Source: JAVBLF01 sp031553675
GTDB lineage: Bacteria; Bacillota; Clostridia; Christensenellales; CALWSW01
Direction of reading: 5' to 3'
Length of the DNA: 15,234 nt
Assembly: GCA_031553675.1 (NCBI GenBank)
Contig: JAVBLF010000039.1
Location: 1-15,234, forward strand
The translations under genes were made by a program, and so were the position numbers. The notes under the pieces are model-generated. The model searched no databases and was not told where the DNA came from. It saw only the letters and a program-made list of their open reading frames with translations. Positions 11,439-15,234 of this stretch are shown here, piece after piece. Each line of letters begins with the position of its first letter. Positions within the stretch are counted from its first letter, which is position 1.

Positions 11439-14024
11439 ATGTGTGTGTCTTTGTTCCGCAAAGTGCGATGGGCAGCAGGCGCTCTGTTCGCGCTGGCTGT
11501 GCTGTCGCTTTGTCTGCCACAGCGCGCAAAGGCTGCCGATCTGCAACTTGACATCAGCCTGGGCAGCATCACAATCACCGCTACCGGTTACACACAGGGC
11601 GCAAACAGCGGTCCTGCCGCGAGCCATTATGCGATCAGTGGAAGCTCGACGACGAATACGGTACACATTGACGGCGCAAACTGCACCGTCGAACTGAATG
11701 GCGCAAGCATCTCACTCCCCACGATGGCAGTCGCCAACGCGACGAACCCTTGGACGGTATGCGCGTTCGCAGTGGGTGGCAACGCCGACGTCACACTGAC
11801 CTTGAGCGGTAACAATCTGCTCAAGTCGGCCGACAATTCCGGCATGGCGGGTCTTTTTGTGGAAGCCGGCTCAAAGCTCACCATTGACGGCAGCGGAAGT
11901 TTACAGGCAACGGGGGCAAAAGGCAAAACGTCCGCGCCAATTGCTGCCGGTGGTGCGGGCATCGGCGGTAACGGGCACAACGCCAATTACCGTGCCGCTG
12001 CTGGTGTCTTCGGATCCGGCACGCTAGGGAGTGGCCATTTTGGTGAGATCGCGATCGATTCCGGCAGCATCACGGCGACGGGCGGAATCGCAACAAACAG
12101 CAATTACGGAGCCGGTGCCGGCATTGGTAGTGGCGGACTCAGCGGCAGCGTCGCCATCAAAGCAGGCGGCATCATCGATACGGACACCTTTCCAGAAGGA
12201 AGCATCGCGATCAATGGTGGCACGATCGTCGCCGAGGGCGGCAAAGGAGGCTCCCAAAGCGCGGATACCCTCGGCGGCGCCGGCATCGGAAGCGGTGGCG
12301 TAGGCAACTACTGGGACCCCATGCACAATTACATCGATGTCGCCATTCACGGCGGCACGGTGACAGCACAAGCCTATTCCGACGGCGCGGGCATCGGCGG
12401 TGGAGCCAACGCCAACAGCGCCACCGTGTTGATCGATGGCAACGCCGATGTCAAAGCCTATGGTGGTGATGAGCTCGACGGAACGCCTTGGGGTGGCGCG
12501 GGCATCGGCGGCGGCGACAACGGGTGCGCGCCGGACATCGCGATCGGCGGGCAAGCGAAGGTCTTGGCCGTGGGCAAAGGCGCTGCGGCCGGAATTGGCG
12601 GCGGTGGCGACGGTGGCGTCCTTCTCTGGGAACCCGGCGACCAAGGCGAATGGAAAGCGGATGGCCGTATTCGAATTTACGGCGATGCGGATGTGACCGC
12701 GTTTGCCGGGCCGTATGTACACGCTTCCAATCCCGCGCGAGGCGGCGGTGCGGGCATCGGCGCGGGGCGTAGCGCTTATTTCTTCAATCCCGGCGGTGCC
12801 ATCTCGTTTGAAGACAACGCGTTCGTGACCGCTTACAGTGGAAAGCATGCGCAAGCGGTAGGCGCAGGCTGTGCGTATGACTTCAGCGTACCGCTTACCA
12901 ATTCATTGCACCTTGACAGCACCGTCTCGATCCACTTGTTCAATTGGAACGATACCGTCGCCGCCTATCCGGATTCACCGACCGGCAGCGGCGCTTCCTC
13001 CATCGTCGCCTTTACACGTGCGGACAGCGGGCTTGCCTCTTTTCCGGCACAGGGCAGCGTCGAAGACACGACCACTGGCTCATACAAATGGTCCTATACG
13101 GGCGGGCCGGGAAACTATGTACTCGACATTTTGGAAAGCGACGGTACGACGCAAAAAACAAGCGTCACATCCGCGCACCAACACTTTGGCAACTGGGCCA
13201 TTCTGCTGCCGCCGCAGACATATACAGTGACCTACCTCCCTGGAGCCGACGACGTGACCGGGACGGTCAGCGATCCCAACGCCTATCTGGCGGGCGCTAG
13301 CGTACCGATTCAGGCCAACGCGTTTGTGCGGACAGGATACCAGTTTGCGGGCTTTGCCATCGCAAACGATCCGAATGTCTATGCCGCGTCGGCCGATGAT
13401 GTTCCAAGCGCGTTGCACAGCTACACAATGGGCAACGCGAACGTGACGTTCACGGCACAGTGGGTTCCGCTCCCTCCCAGCACGTACACCCTGACCGTCA
13501 TTGACGGAACGGGCGGCGGCAGCTACGCAGCCGGTACCGTCGTGGAGATTTCTGCCGTCACACCGTCGGCAGGGATGGTATTCGACCACTGGGAATCCAA
13601 TGCGGGCGGCCTCATTGGCGACATCCATAGCACAACGACTTCCTTTACCATGCCTGCCAATCATGTGACGCTCACCGCCGTATTCCGACCGAGCCCCGAA
13701 GTGACTCCGAGCCATGGCGGAGGCGGCAACAGCGGCAACCCCAATCCCCCCGGAGACAACACCGGCAACGGTGGCGGTGGCAATGGCAGCGGCGCCCTCC
13801 TGCCCGCAGGTAAGCCCTTTGTCAAACCGCCTGATTCCCCGGGGCTGCCAGGCTGGCCAGGCGTGGTATACCCGATCGAGATGATTCACGTCAGGGATGG
13901 TGCTTTTGAGGTGGCCGTGCCTGCGACAGACGCACAACCCCGCATGATTGGCGCGATTGCCCTCGCGACCCTCGCCACGCTCAGCACCGTTGTCACGATT
14001 CGAACGCGGAAGAAAGACCGCTAA
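11439..14024 (+). CDS. Large secreted surface protein: beta-helix repeats, two InlB/bacterial repeats, C-terminal membrane anchor
   Basis: An 861-residue cell-surface protein. The signal peptide has a hydrophobic core at 11-26 and a likely cut at AKA-ADLQ (32/33). Residues 33 to about 490 are Gly/Ala-rich and predicted to form a right-handed beta-helix. A GAGIGxG motif recurs starting at about residues 172, 226, 280, 316, 353, 383 and 437, with a decayed copy (GAGCAYD) at 475. An InlB B-repeat-like domain lies at about 595-675 (ends FTAQW), and a second bacterial-repeat domain at about 683-749 (YTLTVIDGTGGGSY to LTAVF). A Gly/Asn/Pro-rich linker follows. The end is a single membrane helix (about 837-854) and a basic tail RTRKKDR; no LPxTG motif precedes it. 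The start follows AAGGGAG at 9 bases. Binding to carbohydrate or host surfaces is likely by family, but the ligand is unknown. Confidence 0.88.
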   Translation: MCVSLFRKVRWAAGALFALAVLSLCLPQRAKAADLQLDISLGSITITATGYTQGANSGPAASHYAISGSSTTNTVHIDGANCTVELNGASISLPTMAVANATNPWTVCAFAVGGNADVTLTLSGNNLLKSADNSGMAGLFVEAGSKLTIDGSGSLQATGAKGKTSAPIAAGGAGIGGNGHNANYRAAAGVFGSGTLGSGHFGEIAIDSGSITATGGIATNSNYGAGAGIGSGGLSGSVAIKAGGIIDTDTFPEGSIAINGGTIVAEGGKGGSQSADTLGGAGIGSGGVGNYWDPMHNYIDVAIHGGTVTAQAYSDGAGIGGGANANSATVLIDGNADVKAYGGDELDGTPWGGAGIGGGDNGCAPDIAIGGQAKVLAVGKGAAAGIGGGGDGGVLLWEPGDQGEWKADGRIRIYGDADVTAFAGPYVHASNPARGGGAGIGAGRSAYFFNPGGAISFEDNAFVTAYSGKHAQAVGAGCAYDFSVPLTNSLHLDSTVSIHLFNWNDTVAAYPDSPTGSGASSIVAFTRADSGLASFPAQGSVEDTTTGSYKWSYTGGPGNYVLDILESDGTTQKTSVTSAHQHFGNWAILLPPQTYTVTYLPGADDVTGTVSDPNAYLAGASVPIQANAFVRTGYQFAGFAIANDPNVYAASADDVPSALHSYTMGNANVTFTAQWVPLPPSTYTLTVIDGTGGGSYAAGTVVEISAVTPSAGMVFDHWESNAGGLIGDIHSTTTSFTMPANHVTLTAVFRPSPEVTPSHGGGGNSGNPNPPGDNTGNGGGGNGSGALLPAGKPFVKPPDSPGLPGWPGVVYPIEMIHVRDGAFEVAVPATDAQPRMIGAIALATLATLSTVVTIRTRKKDR

Positions 14025-14037
14025 TGCACGAATGCGC

Positions 14038-14064
14038 AAAAGCCCTCCCGTTTGGAGGGCTTTT
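14038..14064 (+). terminator. Intrinsic terminator after the surface protein gene
   Basis: AAAAGCCCTCC (14038-14048), loop CGTTT, GGAGGGCTTTT (14054-14064): a perfect 11-bp inverted repeat ending in T. It begins 13 bases after the stop codon. Confidence 0.93.
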
Positions 14065-14212
14065 GTCTTGCAACGAATCAACGCGCAGCCTGCGTGTGGA
14101 GCCGCCGAATGGAGAAGGCATACTTTGGCCATGCTAAACAGGGTGGCGGGCGTCGATGTGGCGCAAGAAGCCGAAAACCATCGAAACCGACTTGACGAAA
14201 GGCGATGGAAAG

Positions 14213-15055
14213 ATGAAGGACACAGCCTCCCTCTGGAGTCATACGACACAGCGTCAAAAGGCTGCGCCTTTGGACGGCGATCGCAGTACCGATGTGCTCG
14301 TGATCGGCGGCGGCTTGGCTGGTGTGCTGACCGCGCACGCCCTCAAACGGAGGGGCATTCCCTCCCTGCTCGTCGAAGCCCAAGCGATCGGTTCGGGCGC
14401 GACCCACAACACGACGGCCAAAATCACGGCACAGCATGGCTTGATCTACGACGCGCTGATCCGGAAATTCGGCGTCGAAAAAGCGGGGCTGTATTACCAG
14501 GCCAACCGCAACGCCGTTGCGCGCTTTCGCGAGCTGGCAATGGAATGTCCCTGCGATTTCGAGCCGACGACTGCCTACACCTACGTCTGCGACGACGCGA
14601 AGAAACTGGAACGAGAACACGAAGCCTATCAAAAGCTCGGCATTCGTGGCGAAGTTCGCAAAGCTCTGCCCTTTCCCATCCCCGCGTTGGGAGCGATCGG
14701 AATGCCAGATCAAGCGCAGTTTCACCCGCTGAAGCTGCTCTATGCCATGGCCGAGGGACTCGAAATCTATGAGAACACGCCCATTGTGAGCGTGGAGGGC
14801 CTGACTGCCCACACGCGCTGGGGCAGCATACACGCGCGGCACATCGTGCTCGCGACGCACTATCCGCTCGTGAACATCCCGGGGCTCTATTTTATGAAGC
14901 TCTACCAGCACAGGAGCTATGTGCTCGCGCTGGAGGGCGCGCCGCCGGTCGGGGGCATGTACGTCGACGAGCGGGAGGACGGTCACTCGTTTCGGGATTA
15001 CGGGAAATACCTGCTCCTGGGGGAGTTCACCGAAAAGAATTTTTCTGCTAAATAA
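14213..15055 (+). CDS. FAD-dependent oxidoreductase (DAO family), 3' end replaced
   Basis: The N-terminal part is a clear DAO-fold flavoprotein of the type that in Clostridia often carries a C-terminal Rieske domain. It begins MKDTASLW, has the dinucleotide-binding motif VLVIGGGLAGVLTA (28-41), acidic E55 for the FAD ribose, and the family segment HNTTAKITAQHGLIY (65-79). Later landmarks are QFHPLKLLYAMAEGL and HIVLATHYPLVNIPG. The substrate is unknown. I chose the ATG at 14213, with GAAAGG about 10 bases upstream, because homologues begin near SLW-x-TT; an ATG at 14156 adds 19 unsupported residues. Family-like sequence runs to GMYVDEREDGHSFRDYGKY-LLLG and then stops near 15022. The final EFTEKNFSAK does not fit the family, and the rest of the FAD domain and any Rieske domain are missing. 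See the junction at 15020-15060. Confidence 0.85.
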   Translation: MKDTASLWSHTTQRQKAAPLDGDRSTDVLVIGGGLAGVLTAHALKRRGIPSLLVEAQAIGSGATHNTTAKITAQHGLIYDALIRKFGVEKAGLYYQANRNAVARFRELAMECPCDFEPTTAYTYVCDDAKKLEREHEAYQKLGIRGEVRKALPFPIPALGAIGMPDQAQFHPLKLLYAMAEGLEIYENTPIVSVEGLTAHTRWGSIHARHIVLATHYPLVNIPGLYFMKLYQHRSYVLALEGAPPVGGMYVDEREDGHSFRDYGKYLLLGEFTEKNFSAK

Positions 15056-15060
15056 CCGCA
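15020..15060. other. Probable chimeric junction: clostridial sequence to Bacteroidales-like sequence
   Basis: Left of about 15022 the reading frame follows a clostridial FAD oxidoreductase. Right of it the frame reads EFTEKNFSAK and stops, and then a Bacteroidales-type lipoprotein epimerase gene begins with no Shine-Dalgarno site. The exact joint cannot be fixed from the sequence alone. No inverted repeats, direct repeats or integrase-type sites are visible around it. Confidence 0.7.
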
Positions 15061-15065
15061 AATCC

Positions 15066-15234
15066 ATGAAAAAACTCATCATCGCCGCATTGTCCTTGCT
15101 GGCGGCCTGCTCTTCGGGCGGAAAATACGATGCACCCGAACTTTTCGAAGCCGCGGCATTCGAAAAAACCATCGACGGCAAAAAAGTATCGCTCTACACG
15201 TTGACCAATGCCGGCGGAATGGCCGCGCAGTTCA
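15066..15234 (+). CDS. galM: Aldose 1-epimerase (galactose mutarotase), lipoprotein, 5' part, Bacteroidales-like
   Basis: The first 56 residues of a gene cut by the window end. The product begins with a lipoprotein signal: MKKL, a hydrophobic core and lipobox LLAAC, with C15 as the lipidated residue. Then comes the start of a galactose mutarotase domain: FEKTIDGKKVSLYTLTNAGG (32-51) followed by MAAQF. From memory of the family this matches periplasmic or surface aldose epimerases of Bacteroidales, which interconvert alpha and beta anomers of sugars such as galactose. The bases before the ATG (TAACCGCAAATCC) contain no purine-rich ribosome binding site, unlike most other genes in the window but usual for Bacteroidetes. 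The assignment rests on a short fragment. Confidence 0.72.
   Translation, partial: MKKLIIAALSLLAACSSGGKYDAPELFEAAAFEKTIDGKKVSLYTLTNAGGMAAQF

Noticed and set aside
11952..12770. Repeated GCGGGCATCGGCGG-like DNA as a CRISPR or other direct-repeat array
   Set aside because: The repeats are in frame, unevenly spaced and encode the GAGIG motif of a surface protein.
14131..14772. Plus-strand frame starting at ATG 14131 after GGAGAAGG
   Set aside because: The ribosome site is 13 bases away and the product is low-complexity Arg-rich; the overlapping frame encodes a clear flavoprotein.
14078..15181. Minus-strand open frame spanning the FAD oxidoreductase and the junction
   Set aside because: Shadow frame; it crosses the suspected chimeric joint and has no family similarity that I can see.

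Overview
The window looks like a GC-rich Gram-positive anaerobe of the Clostridia (Bacillota), possibly a Christensenellales-type gut lineage. Support for this: an rsgA-rpe-thiN run, strong purine-rich Shine-Dalgarno sites before most genes, sigma-A style promoters (three with an extended -10 reading TGGTATAAT), U-tailed intrinsic terminators, a DacF-type carboxypeptidase with a C-terminal membrane anchor, and a multisubunit [FeFe]-hydrogenase operon. The genus is a guess. The last roughly 200 bases do not fit: they read as the start of a Bacteroidales aldose 1-epimerase lipoprotein.

Layout. 1-2219 (+): 3' end of rsgA, then rpe, thiN and a 52-residue membrane protein, closed by a terminator. 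2271-3206 (+): a promoter and a secreted SH3/CAP-domain protein, ending at a bidirectional terminator shared with the convergent OmpR-type response regulator (3248-3943, -). The 321-base divergent region 3944-4264 holds the regulator promoter, two candidate promoters for the carboxypeptidase and two adjacent inverted repeats. 4265-5749 (+) is the carboxypeptidase. It converges on a small, very acidic, cysteine-rich protein (5814-6206, -) through a second bidirectional terminator of the same design. 6207-6630 is a non-coding leader with two promoter-like sites and an inverted repeat.

6631-11109 (+) is the metabolic core: hydC, a HydD-like small gene, hydB and hydA. These encode a cytoplasmic electron-bifurcating type [FeFe]-hydrogenase that should couple NAD(P)H and reduced ferredoxin to H2. 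Two points stand out. The small subunit keeps the thioredoxin-like ferredoxin fold pattern but has none of its four cluster cysteines. HydB has glycine where a glutamate normally disfavours NADPH. A terminator follows, then a promoter and an 861-residue surface protein (11439-14024, +) with beta-helix repeats, two InlB/bacterial-repeat domains and a C-terminal membrane anchor.

The window ends with an FAD-dependent oxidoreductase (14213-15055) whose family-like sequence stops abruptly near 15022, inside its FAD domain, followed by the Bacteroidales-like segment. This is most simply an assembly chimera; a real insertion is the alternative. Maturation genes (hydE, hydF, hydG), RNA genes, CRISPR arrays and insertion sequences were not seen.
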